Notes under the pieces: generated by a model | The model's database searches: none | What the model saw: only the letters and a program-made list of their open reading frames with translations | Told to the model about the DNA's origin: nothing | Assembly: GCA_002964805.2 (NCBI GenBank) | Contig: PUDQ02000132.1 | Coordinates: 23,296-87,295 of the forward strand | Source: Trametes villosa | Taxonomy: Eukaryota > Basidiomycota > Agaricomycetes > Polyporales > Polyporaceae | Direction of reading: 5' to 3' | DNA: 64,000 bases | Shown here: piece after piece, positions 1-11,699 of the stretch | Layout of the letters: each line of letters opens with the position of its first letter | Numbering within the stretch: the first letter of the stretch is position 1 | Program-made: the position numbers and the translations under genes

Positions 1-478
1 ATTCCTACTCTTACATACTTCACACACTCCCAGGCGGCGCTGACTATGCACCTCCTAGTTGCACACCAGCTCTTTCCGCTACGCCCGTCCGTCTAAATCT
101 GGCGAAGACACCTCGCTGGAGAAGTAAGTGCCAGCTAGTCGGGATTAGCGCCCCAACCACTCTAATACTGCGGAGCTGGATATTTCGTGATCGTATGGTA
201 TGCTCCGCATGCACTGCCTTTCGTCGGAGAGTAGCCGCGTTTACTACCAGCCAGAGACGGATTCTTGTCTCCGCGACCGCCGTCCAGTTGACAGCTCCGG
301 GCCTGGGAAACCTTGGTGGCACAGCATACTGCGCCTTGCCCACGAGCGCCGCCTCCACACAGGCACGAGGACACCAGGGTGAGCCCCATATATACGGCTC
401 TATGCTCTCTGTACGCGTATCTCCCTAATATCTCTCCTATTCCCCGTTAAAACAGGTCCACAGATCACCGAGTCCTCT
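1..478. promoter_or_regulatory. 5' flank of HET-A, duplicated upstream of A''
   Basis: No gene is seen here. Part of this stretch (about 300-400) resembles 44,120-44,210, upstream of the decayed A'' copy. Shared blocks include the text around 'actgcgcc' followed by 'cacgagcgccg'. It is therefore the upstream region of a duplicated unit and presumably holds the HET-A promoter. No clear TATA box decides the start. Confidence 0.4.
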
Positions 479-2664
479 ATGGGCGCCCGTGCTTCTCGCG
501 CTCTCTGTTTTTCTGCGGATCGCAGCGACAGGCATTCCAGGCCGCCTAGACCACCGAACATATGCCAGCACTGCTGGGACGGTCCCTACGCTGCACACCT
601 GGGATTCTTCGACGAGCCGATGGAGGAAGTCTACGACTACGTGGGAGGCCAGCTCGTCGGAGGATACCGGTACTGGCTCTCGTACATGCACCTGGCGGAC
701 AATTGGCGCCGGTGTGTCTGGTGCCGGTTCTTGTACGAGATGCCTACCGTGAAGGCGACCTGCGACTCCATATCCGAGCTTTGGCCGTATGGGTACGATA
801 AGGAGTCGCAGATCGCGGTAGGAAGCGGCAGAGCAGCCGGCTCTCCCAAAGATACCCAGATGCTCATCGTCAGCGTCGACGGGGTCCTGGAGTTCCAGGG
901 ATATGTACATACCGCGGCAGGTCAGTGGCCGTTCCGGTGCTGTGATATCCGCGTTGACATAGACCAACAGCCAACCCCGCGGCCCAGTATATCGTCGCGC
1001 GAAGCCCCATCCTCAACGTGCGGTCTCCGCGCGCGTTCTCCCTTGTGCAGAAGTGCCTCGAGAACTGTGCGCATGGACATGAGCGCTGCATCAAGATATC
1101 CGAGTCCTCCGCCCCCCTCCCCACACGCGTAGTCGACTGCTCCGACCCTCAGAATCCGCGTCTCTGCCAGACCGGTCGCCTCCGCGGCAGATACTTGGCC
1201 CTCAGCTACGTGTGGGGGGAGGCCCAGCCCCACCAAACGACCTCGTACAACGTAGCCGCATACGAACGCGGCATCGACCTCGCGGTTCTGCCCGCGACCA
1301 TCCGGGATGCGATCTACGTCACGCGCGCGCTCGGGTTCCGGTACCTCTGGGCGGATAGCTTGTGCATCATCCAAGATTCGGGCGAGGACCAGCGACATGA
1401 AATTGGCCGCATGCACCTCATTTATAGGCATGCGTACCTCACGATCATAGCCGCCAGTGCGCGGCGGGTCAGCGAGGGCTTCCTCCAGACTCGGCCGCCA
1501 GGGTCGCGCGACGTTCGCCTGCCATTTCTTGCTCCCCCTTCCTCCGGCGCTTCAGCACCCGTCGACGAAGACGACGCCGTGCCGGCCATGCGGCGCGAAC
1601 TGGGCGCGGTGCGCGTCCGTCCGACATACACGAGCGCTGACGGGGCCATACCTAGCTATAGCCAGGCAACAGAGCCTATCAGCGCGCGGGGCTGGTGCTT
1701 GCAGGAATACCTGATGTCTCCGCGCGCGGTCATCTTCACGTCCGAGACGGTCCAGTTCCGGTGCCAGACGGAGACGCGAAACGTCGGCGACGCCTTCTAC
1801 GACCCCGCGTCGGAGGCGCGGCTGCCCGACGTGCTCTTCCTCCCGAACCCGCCGCCTGTCGAGCGCGGGTCCGACCAGTGGCACGACGTGTACAGGAGGT
1901 GGTGCGCGGTCGTGGTCGACTACAGCCAGCGCGCGGTGGGGAAGCCGTCGGACAAGCTCGTTGCGTGCGGCGCGATCGCCGAGGCGTTCCAGCGCGTCCT
2001 GCGCACGGACTACCTCGCCGGCCTATGGCGCGCCACGTTACTTCAAGACCTGCTCTGGCGGAGAGACTGGGACGCGTCCTCCGCCCGCCCGGCGGCGTAC
2101 CGCGCGCCTTCGTGGTCGTGGGCAGCGTTCGACGGGAGAGTCTGGATGCTGGGGCGCAACTACCCGCGGGCGATCGCTCTCGCGGAGGTGGTCTATTGCG
2201 GGGTCGTGCTCAAGGATTGTGAACTCCGCTTTGGCGAGGTGACGGGTGGCTCGCTCGTCCTGCGCGCGACGGTGATCCGATGCACGCTCCGTATACGCCT
2301 CAGCGAGAACAGGCACGAGCTCTTGCTGCCCTCCATCCAGGTCACGCAGTCCAAGCGAGGAGCGGCTAGCGGCTTGGGCAGCGTAGTGCCCGTGCTCGAT
2401 AGGGAGCTCACCGACGGCGGGTGGGCGTCCGTGGACAGCAAGGCCGACGCCGCGATCCGGGCTACATGGCTCGTCCCGCTGCTGCGGACGGACTTGGAGC
2501 GCCCTACGAGGGTAGGAGGTCTCGTCGTCACACAGATGACATCTGGCCGTGAGGCAGAGGGGACAGGCAGGAGGGTCTTTCGTCGGGTTGGGATGTTCTA
2601 CATCCGTGACTGGGACGCGCTGCGGGCGTACGGAGTACCCCCGGTCGAGATCGAGCTCGTATGA
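479..2664 (+). CDS. HET-A: HET-domain protein, two exons, intact
   Basis: Predicted 711-residue protein from 479-920 joined to 971-2664, with a 50-base GT-AG intron in phase 1. It belongs to the fungal heterokaryon-incompatibility (HET) family, whose members trigger cell death on non-self recognition; here that role is inferred. Seen in order: C-x2-C-W (ICQHCW, about residue 29), CVWC (about 80), the junction TAA|NPAAQY, the HET core opening with YLALSYVWGEAQPH (about 222) and continuing RYLWADSLCIIQDS, GWCLQEYLMSPR, DYLAGLW, and the C-terminal PSWSWAAFDG (about 527). No NACHT, WD40 or transmembrane segment is visible. The intron is needed to bring in the ANPAAQYIVAR block conserved in all paralogs. 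The ATG at 479 is the first in frame before the CxxCW motif. It is first of three same-strand paralogs, 280 bases before HET-B. Confidence 0.88.
921..970 (+). other. HET-A intron (50 bases)
   Basis: Starts GTCAGT after the codons for T-A-A and ends CAG at 970. The phase-1 position matches the introns of HET-B, HET-C, HET-C', B'' and HET-E, which all split the same codon just before D/N-P-A-A. An earlier AG at 962 would put the downstream frame out of register. Confidence 0.8.
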
Positions 2665-2944
2665 GCGGGGTCCCCTTCCCGGCGGCGCTCGTTCTTGATA
2701 CCGGCTGCAGAGCTCGTACCCTTCTTCCGATTTGCATCGCGAACGGAGCATGAAATGGCGCGTGGACGCGCGCGGTACCGTTATACGCCCGCGGGAACTC
2801 CCTGCGCGGAGCTGTTCGTGTTGTGCCACTGACAGATGAGGCGGTGTGGCTGCGCGCCTGTACTGGTACAAGAAGGCCCGGCGCTCGACGACAGCCTCTG
2901 TTACCCCCGCTCCTGCGTCGTGCACCTCCTCCACGCTCGATCCC

Positions 2945-5134
2945 ATGGATTCACGCGCCGGCGACAGGGACATCTTGCCGCCTAGGCCTTCTGCAGTCTG
3001 TGCCACCTGCTGGAGAGGCCCCTTCGCCGCGCATCTTGGCATCTTTCATCTTCCCGTCTCTCTGAGGCATGTCCGCGGGGAAGAGTCGTGTTACGAGGGG
3101 GGCTACACGTACTCCACCTCTAGATCGCGGGTGAAGTGTGCTGCTGCCGGTGGCTGCGCTTGGTGCAAGCTTCTACGGGTGCAAATCCTGGCGCGCGAGA
3201 GAAACCAGCATTTCATCCACCGAGCGGAATTGCGATCGCCTGGGCAGGCGCGAGTGCGGGTTGGACTAAGAGAGGTGTACGGTACCCCAGCAGACACATT
3301 GGCAATCGAAGTGCTATGGAACAACGCTTTCCTCTTCGAGGCCGTCGTGCAGACCTCCGCAGGTACGTTGGCCCCGGTACATGTAACACCTCCCTTGCTG
3401 ACGGTGAGACAAATAGACGATCCCGCCGCGCCCTATGTCGTTGCTCGGCACCCTGTCCTTGACGTGGGCTCTCCGCGTGCACTCGACCTCGCGAAGATAC
3501 TCGTTGAAGAATGCGTACACGGGCACGAGAAATGCGCTGCAATTGCGCCACCGGCAGATGTTCGCCTTCCCACCCGCCTCGTCGACTGCGGCGACCCGGT
3601 TCGTCCTCGACTCGTCTTTACAGAGGGCACGCGGGGCCGCTACTTAGCCCTCAGCTACGTCTGGGGCGAGCCACAGCCTCACCGGACCACCACGTCCAAC
3701 ATCTCCACCCACACCCACGGAATCGACGCCGCCCTCCTCCCACAGAGTATTCGCGATGCCATCTGCGTTACTCACGCTCTAGGGCTCCGGTATCTTTGGG
3801 TAGACAGTCTGTGCATTGTCCAAGACAGCGACGAAGACAAAGTACACGAGATTGGGTACATGCACCTGATCTACCGCTATGCGTACTTGACTATCATCGC
3901 CGCCTGCGCCCGGACGGTCGGCGAGGGCTTCCTGCAGAAACGCCCGGAAGAGGCAGTCATCCGCGTAGCTCTTCCCTTCCGGTGTCCTCAACGTCGTCCA
4001 GCCGATGGGAGTCTTGCCCTGTTGCAGGTTGGCGAAGTGCTGGTTTCGCTTACCGAAGTCAGCTCAGGGCCTGTACGCACCGGCGAGCCTGTCGATGGGC
4101 GTGGGTGGTGTCTGCAAGAGTTCGCCATGTCTCCTCGGAAGCTGATCTTCACGTCGAAAACACTCCTGTATCGGTGCCAGAAGGTGTCGCGACATATCGG
4201 CAACTCCTTCCACAACCATATGGGCCGAAACTCGCCGCTTCCAAACATCCTCTTTCGCTCACCTCCCCCGCGTGTACCACAAGAATCGAAGGAATGGTCT
4301 TCCGTACACACCGTTTGGTGTGAGCTCGTGGCTGAGTACACCGGCCGCACGCTCGGCCGATCTCTAGACAAACTCGTAGCGTGTGGCGCTTTGGCGGAGG
4401 CTTTTCACTCTGTTCTGCGAACGGATTATCTGGCAGGACTCTGGCGCCGAACCCTCCTGGGCGACTTGCTGTGGTACAGGTCCGACGACGGACTACGTCG
4501 CTCATCGGAGTTCCGAGCACCTTCTTGGTCTTGGGCCGCCATAGACGGGGAGGTTTCGATGCATTGGCTGACATTTCCGCGGCCGGAAGCGACAGCAATG
4601 GCGGACGTCGTCCGGTGTGACATTGTCCTCAAGAACGCGGAGCTACCATTCGGCGAAGTGACGGGCGGGTCCTTGGTCCTGCGCGCCGCTTTGATACGGT
4701 GCGAGGCCCGCATCCGCGGCGCCGAGCAGTGGGGCGATGACATCCTCCTGCCGTCCGGGTGGTGTAAACGATACTCAGGAGACAGTGCCAGTGCATCAGC
4801 AAACGAAAGCCAATACGCCTCGCAGGATGTAAGGCCTCCCGGGTGGTTCCAGCTCGACCGGTACACCGATGCTCAAGACGAGGCGGCCACGGCGCGCGAG
4901 TGCTACCTCGTTCCGCTCATACGACGGGTTCCATCGCAGCCGGACGATCGGCGGGCCTCTGACGCGCAGGGCATCATCGTGTCACCCATCGAAGCTCACC
5001 CCTCCAGCTCGGGCATCGCGAACATTGGCACGCGAGTGTATCGCCGGATCGGTGCCTTCCGTGCGGATTCTTGGGATACGGTGTGGCAGGCAGACTACGA
5101 GTCTCTCACTTCCGAGGAGATCGAAATAATATGA
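2945..5134 (+). CDS. HET-B: HET-domain protein, two exons, intact
   Basis: Predicted 711 residues from 2945-3362 joined to 3417-5134. The frame is open from 2846, but I chose the ATG at 2945 (context ccATGG). It gives MDSRAGD just before the conserved LPPRPSAVCATCW, as MDS starts HET-C and B''. Seen: CATCW (about 18), CAWC (about 70), HET core YLALSYVWGEPQPHRTT (about 214), RYLWVDSLCIVQDSDEDK, GWCLQEFAMSPR, DYLAGLW, PSWSWAAIDG (about 508) and the tail YRRIGAFR. The 54-base intron is a multiple of three without a stop, so an unspliced message would code for an 18-residue insertion. The decayed B'' at 45.7 kb is the same gene type. A role in allorecognition cell death is inferred from the family. 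Confidence 0.88.
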   Translation: MDSRAGDRDILPPRPSAVCATCWRGPFAAHLGIFHLPVSLRHVRGEESCYEGGYTYSTSRSRVKCAAAGGCAWCKLLRVQILARERNQHFIHRAELRSPGQARVRVGLREVYGTPADTLAIEVLWNNAFLFEAVVQTSAGTLAPVHVTPPLLTVRQIDDPAAPYVVARHPVLDVGSPRALDLAKILVEECVHGHEKCAAIAPPADVRLPTRLVDCGDPVRPRLVFTEGTRGRYLALSYVWGEPQPHRTTTSNISTHTHGIDAALLPQSIRDAICVTHALGLRYLWVDSLCIVQDSDEDKVHEIGYMHLIYRYAYLTIIAACARTVGEGFLQKRPEEAVIRVALPFRCPQRRPADGSLALLQVGEVLVSLTEVSSGPVRTGEPVDGRGWCLQEFAMSPRKLIFTSKTLLYRCQKVSRHIGNSFHNHMGRNSPLPNILFRSPPPRVPQESKEWSSVHTVWCELVAEYTGRTLGRSLDKLVACGALAEAFHSVLRTDYLAGLWRRTLLGDLLWYRSDDGLRRSSEFRAPSWSWAAIDGEVSMHWLTFPRPEATAMADVVRCDIVLKNAELPFGEVTGGSLVLRAALIRCEARIRGAEQWGDDILLPSGWCKRYSGDSASASANESQYASQDVRPPGWFQLDRYTDAQDEAATARECYLVPLIRRVPSQPDDRRASDAQGIIVSPIEAHPSSSGIANIGTRVYRRIGAFRADSWDTVWQADYESLTSEEIEII
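3363..3416 (+). other. HET-B intron (54 bases, in frame, no stop)
   Basis: GTACGT...AAATAG, phase 1. Splicing joins TSA to DDPAAPY, the sequence found in all paralogs. Because the length is divisible by three and the frame stays open, retention would not truncate the protein. Confidence 0.75.
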
Positions 5135-6274
5135 CTGCACTCCTCTCAACGGCTCATGGTATGTGTCAAGCCGCTTTGTATGTATTCTCCACTGAGCCGC
5201 GTATGATTCCTGGTCTGTTCTAGGACGCGCGTGTGGTATATTCACTTCAAAGGTCACGCGGCGCTGATGCACGCACTTCCCGCACATATTCCTTGCACTA
5301 TCTCCTCCTAAATACGGCACATTCGAACGACTGGCATCGGTATGTCCAGGGTTCACGAGATATCGACGCTCCATGCGCGAGATACGTGCGCTCGCGAGTG
5401 CACGCAGCCGCGTCTCGAGTGTACGAAGGAACACTGCACCTAGTGGCCTGTACCTGTGTACTTCTAGAGGCGGAAACACGGTGGGCGCTGAGTCGGAGGA
5501 AGCAGCGGTTGCAGAACAAGCGCGAAGTGGTGCGAGTAAGTGGGGGGATGCGAGCGCTCTACAATATACATCTCAACGTCAGGGAGCGCGAGAGCCAATC
5601 CATGCAGTCAGGGTACTTACGCGCGAATGGGGAGTCTGACTTGATGGTGAATGTGAGGCGCGCGTGGGCGACAAGTTGTGCTTGTTCCGCAACTATCACC
5701 GGTCAGGTCCTCGAACCACTGGGCCTTCTCGCCGCAACCGACTCAGGCGGATTGGGACTCACTTCTCAGGCTTTTGTCTTCGCTGGGTCTTTGCTGACAT
5801 GATAACATCTTGGATCCTCGCTGCGTGGCACAAAACGCGGGCCGTTGTTTGCGGCGACCTACCTAGAGTGCCTACTTCTGAGTCCCGCCGATGACCCATT
5901 GCTTTGCTTGCATACGGCTCGTAGCTCTCAGTACCCCTCCATTACGCTTCATTACCTCGCCTGCTCATAAGTAGATACACCCTGCACTCAGCGCGGTAAA
6001 GGCGTGTGGATCATATCTGAGTCCCGGGCCGGCGGCCGGGCCCCTAGTAGATCTTTGGCCAGGTCCACACCACGCCCTCTCCTCGTTTCCTGGCGTCTTC
6101 GCACGGGCCCATCGTACCACTGCTTTTCTACGGTAGGTTTTCTGGTTCTGTGTTCACGACGAAATTCGGCCAAATTGTGCTCGGACGCCCCCTCCACCCA
6201 AAGTTCAATCCCTTTCGCCGCCCCTTCCACTCCCGCCTCCGCTGCCCGGTCCGACCCCGCTGCGGTACTTTCTC
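5135..6274 (+). promoter_or_regulatory. Intergenic region and HET-C upstream block, duplicated at 13.8-14.4 kb
   Basis: About 1.1 kb without a convincing gene. From about 5,740 it runs parallel to 13,888-14,434 upstream of the C' copy (for example 'cggattgg', 'tttgctgg', 'cttggatcc', then 'gtgctcggacg' near 6,180 and 14,355). The duplication thus carried the upstream region with the gene. The retained blocks are the best candidates for HET-C promoter elements. Confidence 0.5.
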
Positions 6275-8371
6275 ATGGACTCCAGTCCCGATCCAGCACT
6301 CTCTCCCTCTGGTTGTCCTGCGACCGAGGACGCGCTGCCGCCTAGGCCTCCCTCTGTTTGCCAGAGCTGCTGGACGGGTCCCATCGCGGCGTACAGCCGA
6401 CTGCTATACCGCTACGCTTCGACGCCGGGTGACGAAGACCCGGACATTCCCCAACAAGATTGGTCGTACTCCACGTCACCGAAGAAGCTAAAGGAAAGTG
6501 CCGCCACGGGCTGCGTGCTGTGCGTCGCCCTCTGCCAGAAGCGCTTTTCGCCCGTCAGGGAGACGACAGATCAGGCTTCAAGCTGGGAACGCCCGATCAC
6601 AGTAACACTCTCCCTCTTTGCATCCCGCCCCCCAGGCACGCTACAGATTGAACCGACACTCGATATAGATGTTGACAGCAGCGGCTGGCCGTCTGAGTGG
6701 GCTCTGCAAACCCCCGCAGGTGTGTTTGTTTCACTCACACATAATGGCCGGGCATGTTGAACTGACTCTCCCGTTGTTCGTGAAGATGATCCAGCCGCGC
6801 CTTACGTCCGAGCGCGGACTCCTGTCCTAGACGTCCGGTCTTCACGCGCGTTTTCGCTCGCGAAAGCGCGCATTCGCGAGTGCGCCAGGGACCACGCGAT
6901 ATGCTCTAAGATCTCGCCATTCCCCAATGCCACGGGGCGCCTTCCTACGCGCGTTGTCGACTGCACCGACCCCGCACATCCACGCCTGGTGTCAACCGAA
7001 GGAAAGATCGGCACGTATGTCGCGCTGAGCTATGTCTGGGGCGAAGCACAACCACATCAGACCACCACAGCCAACATCGCCACCAGGTACTCGGCTGGGA
7101 TGGACGCCACGCTCCTCCCTCCAACTATCCGCCACGCGATTCACTCCTCGCGCGCGCTCGGCTTCAAATATCTCTGGGTGGATAGTCTGTGTATTGTTCA
7201 AGACTCGAGCGAGGACAAGATACACGAGGTCGGGCGCATGCACCTCGTGTATCGGTACGCGTTCGTGACAATCGACGCCGCTAGCGCAAGTCGGGTCGGC
7301 AAGGGCTTCCTCCAGGAGCGGCCGGAACCTCCTGGTATTACTCTTCCGTTCATCTGCCCTCCAGATCCTACACGTCAAGGTTGTCAGCGATTGATCGGGA
7401 GCGTTCGCCTCGCCGCACAGAAGTCGAGGATGTGCGAGCCCGATTATACCACTGGCATGCGCGGCTGGTGTCTACAGGAATACTTGATGTCCCCGAGATC
7501 GCTCATCTTCACAACGGACACGGTATGGTTCAGATGCCAAACCGCCTGCACCAACGTCCTCGGCACGATGTACTACATCCTCAGCGGCACCCTAGGCCCG
7601 GGGGACAATCGGCGGCTGCCCGTCACACTCTTCCACCCGGATCCACCTCTCGCAAAGCACGGCTCGGACGCATGGCGTGAGCTACACCATGCGTGGTGGA
7701 GGATCGTTGAAGACTACACCCAGCGCGCTCTCAGCGAGCCGTCGGACAAGCTCGTCGCCTGCGGCGCGGTCGCGGCGGTGTTCCACTGTGGGCTGCGCTC
7801 GGACTATCTCGCGGGCTTGTGGCGCGGGCCTGCACTCCTTCTGGACTTGCTCTGGCAGAACGCCTCCATCAACCCCTTGTTTACAGTTCGCCCGAAGACC
7901 TACCGTGCGCCGTCGTGGTCATGGGCCGCTGTCGATGGGCAGGTCACGGCGAACTTAGTGCTAAACATCGTGTCGCCCACCACCGTTGCGGAAGTGCTCG
8001 ACTGCGGAGTCGAACTCAAGGATCCAGAGCTCCCGTTTGGCCAGGTAGCGAGCGGGTTCGTCGTCCTGCGAGCAGCGCTGGTACGGTGTACACCGCGGCG
8101 GTACGACGCCCTGCGACTCGACACCAGGTTGGATGAAGATGCTGCTCGGAGCGGCCGTGCGTGGCTTATCCCCATCTTGACGTTCGACAAACGCTCTTGG
8201 TTGGGGACAATCTCTGGTGTAGTTGGCCTTGTCGTGATGATCGCCGGACGGGATAAGACAGGATCTCAGGACGGACACAGCAAGGTCTACAGGCGGATTG
8301 GAGTGTTTTCCGAGGACTCCCCACGGGATGCTTGGCAGCTGAAGCCCCTTGTCAAGATCACCCTCGTATGA
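6275..8371 (+). CDS. HET-C: HET-domain protein, two exons, intact
   Basis: Predicted 676 residues from 6275-6719 joined to 6786-8371 (66-base phase-1 intron, GTGTGT...GAAG). Seen in order: ATEDALPPRPPSVCQSCW (about 28), CVLC (about 79), junction D-DPAAPYVRAR, LPTRVVDCTDP, HET core YVALSYVWGEAQPHQTT (about 225), KYLWVDSLCIVQDSSEDK, GWCLQEYLMSPR, DYLAGLW, PSWSWAAVDG (about 523) and YRRIGVF near the end. Without the intron the long downstream frame has no ATG, so the N-terminal exon is required. The start at 6275 (MDSSPD) matches MDSDTD in C'. This is the parent-type gene of the copy split by the 24 kb insertion. HET family membership is clear; the partner recognised is unknown. Confidence 0.88.
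6720..6785 (+). other. HET-C intron (66 bases)
   Basis: GTGTGTTTG to GAAG, phase 1. It is nearly the same sequence as the 64-base intron at 39,047-39,110 in C', which supports both boundaries. Confidence 0.8.
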
Positions 8372-11300
8372 GCTCAGTACATCTGCATTGTATTCAATTT
8401 TAAACCTCGACCGCCGATGAAAGATTACGCGCAGTGAGCAGCTTGATGCATAGCATATATATTTGGGTGCGAGGCAAGATGCCGGGTCAACAAGGAAAAC
8501 TCTAGCACCTCGTCATCAGAACATCTCGCTGTCTTTGTGCCAACGCGAGCGCATGCAGGCGATGCTGATGTGCTGGTGCGCTGCGCAAGAACTGAGACCT
8601 CGTCAGAACCCGCGTACCGAACGACCCGCGCACGGAGCGTTCTCCACGCGCGTCGATACAGCCGAGCCGCTGTCGCCGTGCTTGCGACGGACGGATGAGG
8701 CCCTAACCTTTTCATCCGCACCCAAATGAGAGACGGGTGAGCCTTGCGGGCAGCGCCCCGTGCGCTCGTGTGTGCATAGGCGGAGAGTGAGACTGCGTCA
8801 CCGCCGGCTGCATGCTCGCGGGTGATGTGAGGGCGATACGCTGATGACGTGCGCGCTCCTCCGCTGGGCATAGGAGCGGTGAGCTCCAGGACTTCGCGCA
8901 AACGCTTGCGGCACTCACCCATCCCGTCTCGGGCTCGCGGTCCGGGTTGTTTCGACTACGCCGATGTATACCGAATGCAAGTCCGCAACGGTGCACCTGG
9001 CCCGCTGGGCGCGCTGACCATGTGTCACCAGCAGACAGAGGAGAAGTGGGCGCGTAGAGGGCGCGGCGCGTGCTTCTGTATGGTCGCGTGTGCTCCGGGC
9101 GCAGCACGGGGCGGCCCCAGCTCGTCCGGGCGCATGGCGGTGTTGCGCGATGCCTGGCCCGGCCGCGAGCGCGCGGTGAGAGGGTCCCCGCCGTACTCCT
9201 CGTCCTCGTCCACGTCCGCTCCCGCAGCCGTGCGCCATTGCCAGAGGGCCCCGCGCGTCTCACACGAGAGACGTGCGCCAAGGGCGCAGACGCAGGGTCC
9301 GTGGAGGCCGGCGAGCCCGGTAAGAACCTCGGCCCCGCCCGGCAGGTCGTGTTTTAGCTAGACACGGTTGTGCGCAGCTGGATTCGATTGGTCGGGAGAG
9401 GGCGCAGGGCTGCTAGAACCAGACGACGGGGGTTGTAGAGCCGGGAAGTACCACATGAAGCCGCAGCGAGGCTGTACGTGCTAGGCAGCGTGTGTAGAGG
9501 GGGAGAGGGCACTGTGTGTAGCGAGGGCGTGGAAGACCAGGGACGTAGACATGCTGCTAGGGAAAAGCAGGCCAGGTATGACGCTCGCTTGGGAGATTGT
9601 ACAGCCGGTATGGGAAATGGGGTCGCACTGGGCCAACGCAGGCCAGGAAACGCCTTGCTCCTCCGTGAGTAATACTCTGTCACCCGACTGTAGGGCGCGG
9701 CAATGACAAAGGAGCCCGGGCCCGTGACTACCCCAGTGAAGTGTCAGTGAGAATATATTCACGAAACGTCCTGCACCACGTACCCCTAGGTCATCTTACG
9801 AGTGTTAGCTACTGCAGGAAAGTGTGCGCAATACTTCGGTGAAGCCGAATCCGTGTCAGCGCGGTACGATAGGATTGGGTTGAGGTGCCGGTGTGAACTC
9901 GTACGATGGGATACTGCCGTCTCGTGCGGAAGTTCAGTGCTCGATGCACTCCTCTTAGTAGACTGGTGTTGGTATCTGAGCAAAAGCTATAGCAGGTAAT
10001 GAGGACTGAATGGACCAGGTCGGGACGAGCATCGCTGACCGTCTTTGGGACAATGTCTGGGACGACGGGGATGCGCAATTCTTGTCTCCAGGCCTAGCAC
10101 GCTTCGGAAGCGAGCGCACAGAGAGCACGGCTTCCGGAAGCTTGACTCGGACCCACGCTCGTAGTCGTCACTCTATCCGTGCGCTGCAGGCGGTCCGCGC
10201 GTGCTCCAAGAAAGACTGTAAGCTATGTACGACCTTGGGATGAGCTCGAGGTTGGTGGATTGTTGAGAGCCTAGGCAACCCCGGGTGCTGGAAAGCGGTT
10301 AAAAGGTAAAGCGGCGGGAGACTTCTAGGATTCATTGATATTCTATCCTTGAACAAGCTCCAGTTATAGACCAGCTGGTAGAGAAAGCGTTGCAAGAAGA
10401 GAGCAGATTAAGGAGGGTTGGAGCTCGAGGAGAGACGAGCTTGCAAGTTTAATTAAAGCGCCGATTTGCGCGAGTGAGTGACGTCATCCGCGCACTGGCG
10501 CGCGCTCTGCCTGCTCTGCTCTTCCACCACGATCAACTCGTAGGCCCGTCTTACAGCTGCAACCGCCGTCGCGTTCAGAGAGACTGCAGGCACACACACC
10601 GTTTGATGTGGGCAGCTGGCGACAGCTCCAGCCAGGGCAGGTCAACTTGAACAGTCATCGTGCACTGCGAATATCCTCCGTACGCGTACGTCCTACTCAT
10701 CCTCCCGCTCCGAACTCTAATGTACGCCCTTGAGGACAGGTCAGCTTAATAGACTGCACAGAGCACAACCTTGGCGCGGAAAGAGCGTGCCATTCAAGGC
10801 CCAGGCCTTTACAGCTGATGGGGGACGGGCGGGCTCGCATGCATCATGACGCGCTGTGGGATGCTCATCTCAGCGGCTACCGACTAGGAAACGTTCGCGG
10901 TTCAACGCAAAACTGTGCAAGATAATATCCGAGTCGCGAATGCGAAGGAAGCCGTCGTAGGCGTCAACGCCGACCGTACGCGTGATTCACTCGACGCACC
11001 CACCTCGGACGCATCGGACGGGGCGACGTGTATCAAGAGCCTGACGTGCGTATAGGTCTCCGATCTCCCCCCTTACCTTAGTAGACGGCTGTAGAGCACT
11101 ACTTGTAGATACAATATAACTATTGGAACTCAAAAAAAAGACGTGCGTATAGGTGCGTGAATGCGGTAGCTGCTGTCCCGGGTCCTCATGCTTCTCGGAG
11201 TTGTGCACACTCACAGAGGACCCCGCGGTGCCGCGGAGTGCCAGCGTCCGAGCCGCGCAAGGAGGAACCATCGAGTTCGGAGCCTCGCGTTCGCTAGCTC

Positions 11301-11699
11301 GAGCCTCACTCAGCACTGGACCCTACACGAGCGTGCCCTTTCGCCGTCCTTTCTCCGACTACTTGCACGCGCGGCGGCATGAGCGCCCCGCCGTGGTACA
11401 GATCTCAGAACCCCGCCCGCTCCGCTCAATACCGCCACCCGCCCAGGCTACCGCCCCGCAGCTCGAAGTCGTTCTCGCGCCCGAGTCCTCGCCCGCTTGC
11501 GCCTTGGATTACCCACTACACCGCGGTTCCCTACGAGGTTCCCACCCCTCGTTCTATCTGGCGTGTTTTCACTACTGTGACGCCCAGTCGGGTCCGTAGA
11601 GCACCTCGTGCTTTACATAGTGCGCTTCACACAGAGACGGGAAGGTGAGTTATTCCCGCTAAGCTACATCGGCTGGATATAGCTCACTCTGTTTGCCCT
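8372..11699. repeat. Duplicated spacer after HET-C (copy 1), no gene recognised
   Basis: About 3.3 kb without a convincing gene on either strand. It is collinear with 40,658-43,850 after C'. Shared landmarks in the same order include 'gagctcagtacatct' just after both stop codons, 'gagtgacgtcatccgcgcac' at about 10,473 and 42,772, 'ccaccacgatcaactcg' at about 10,525 and 42,817, and 'gtgcgtgaatgcggtagctg' at about 11,152 and 43,262. Frames between the copies are broken by indels, so conservation does not look like coding constraint. It could hold regulatory DNA, a noncoding RNA or an old dead gene. Confidence 0.65.

Noticed and set aside
2038..3042. Long minus-strand frame opposite HET-A
   Set aside because: It is antisense to a clear HET gene, rich in arginine and proline, and has no motif; it results from GC-rich codon use on the other strand.
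8712..9361. Arginine-rich frames on both strands in the spacer as genes
   Set aside because: Frames are not kept in the second spacer copy, where indels shift them, and no protein motif is seen.
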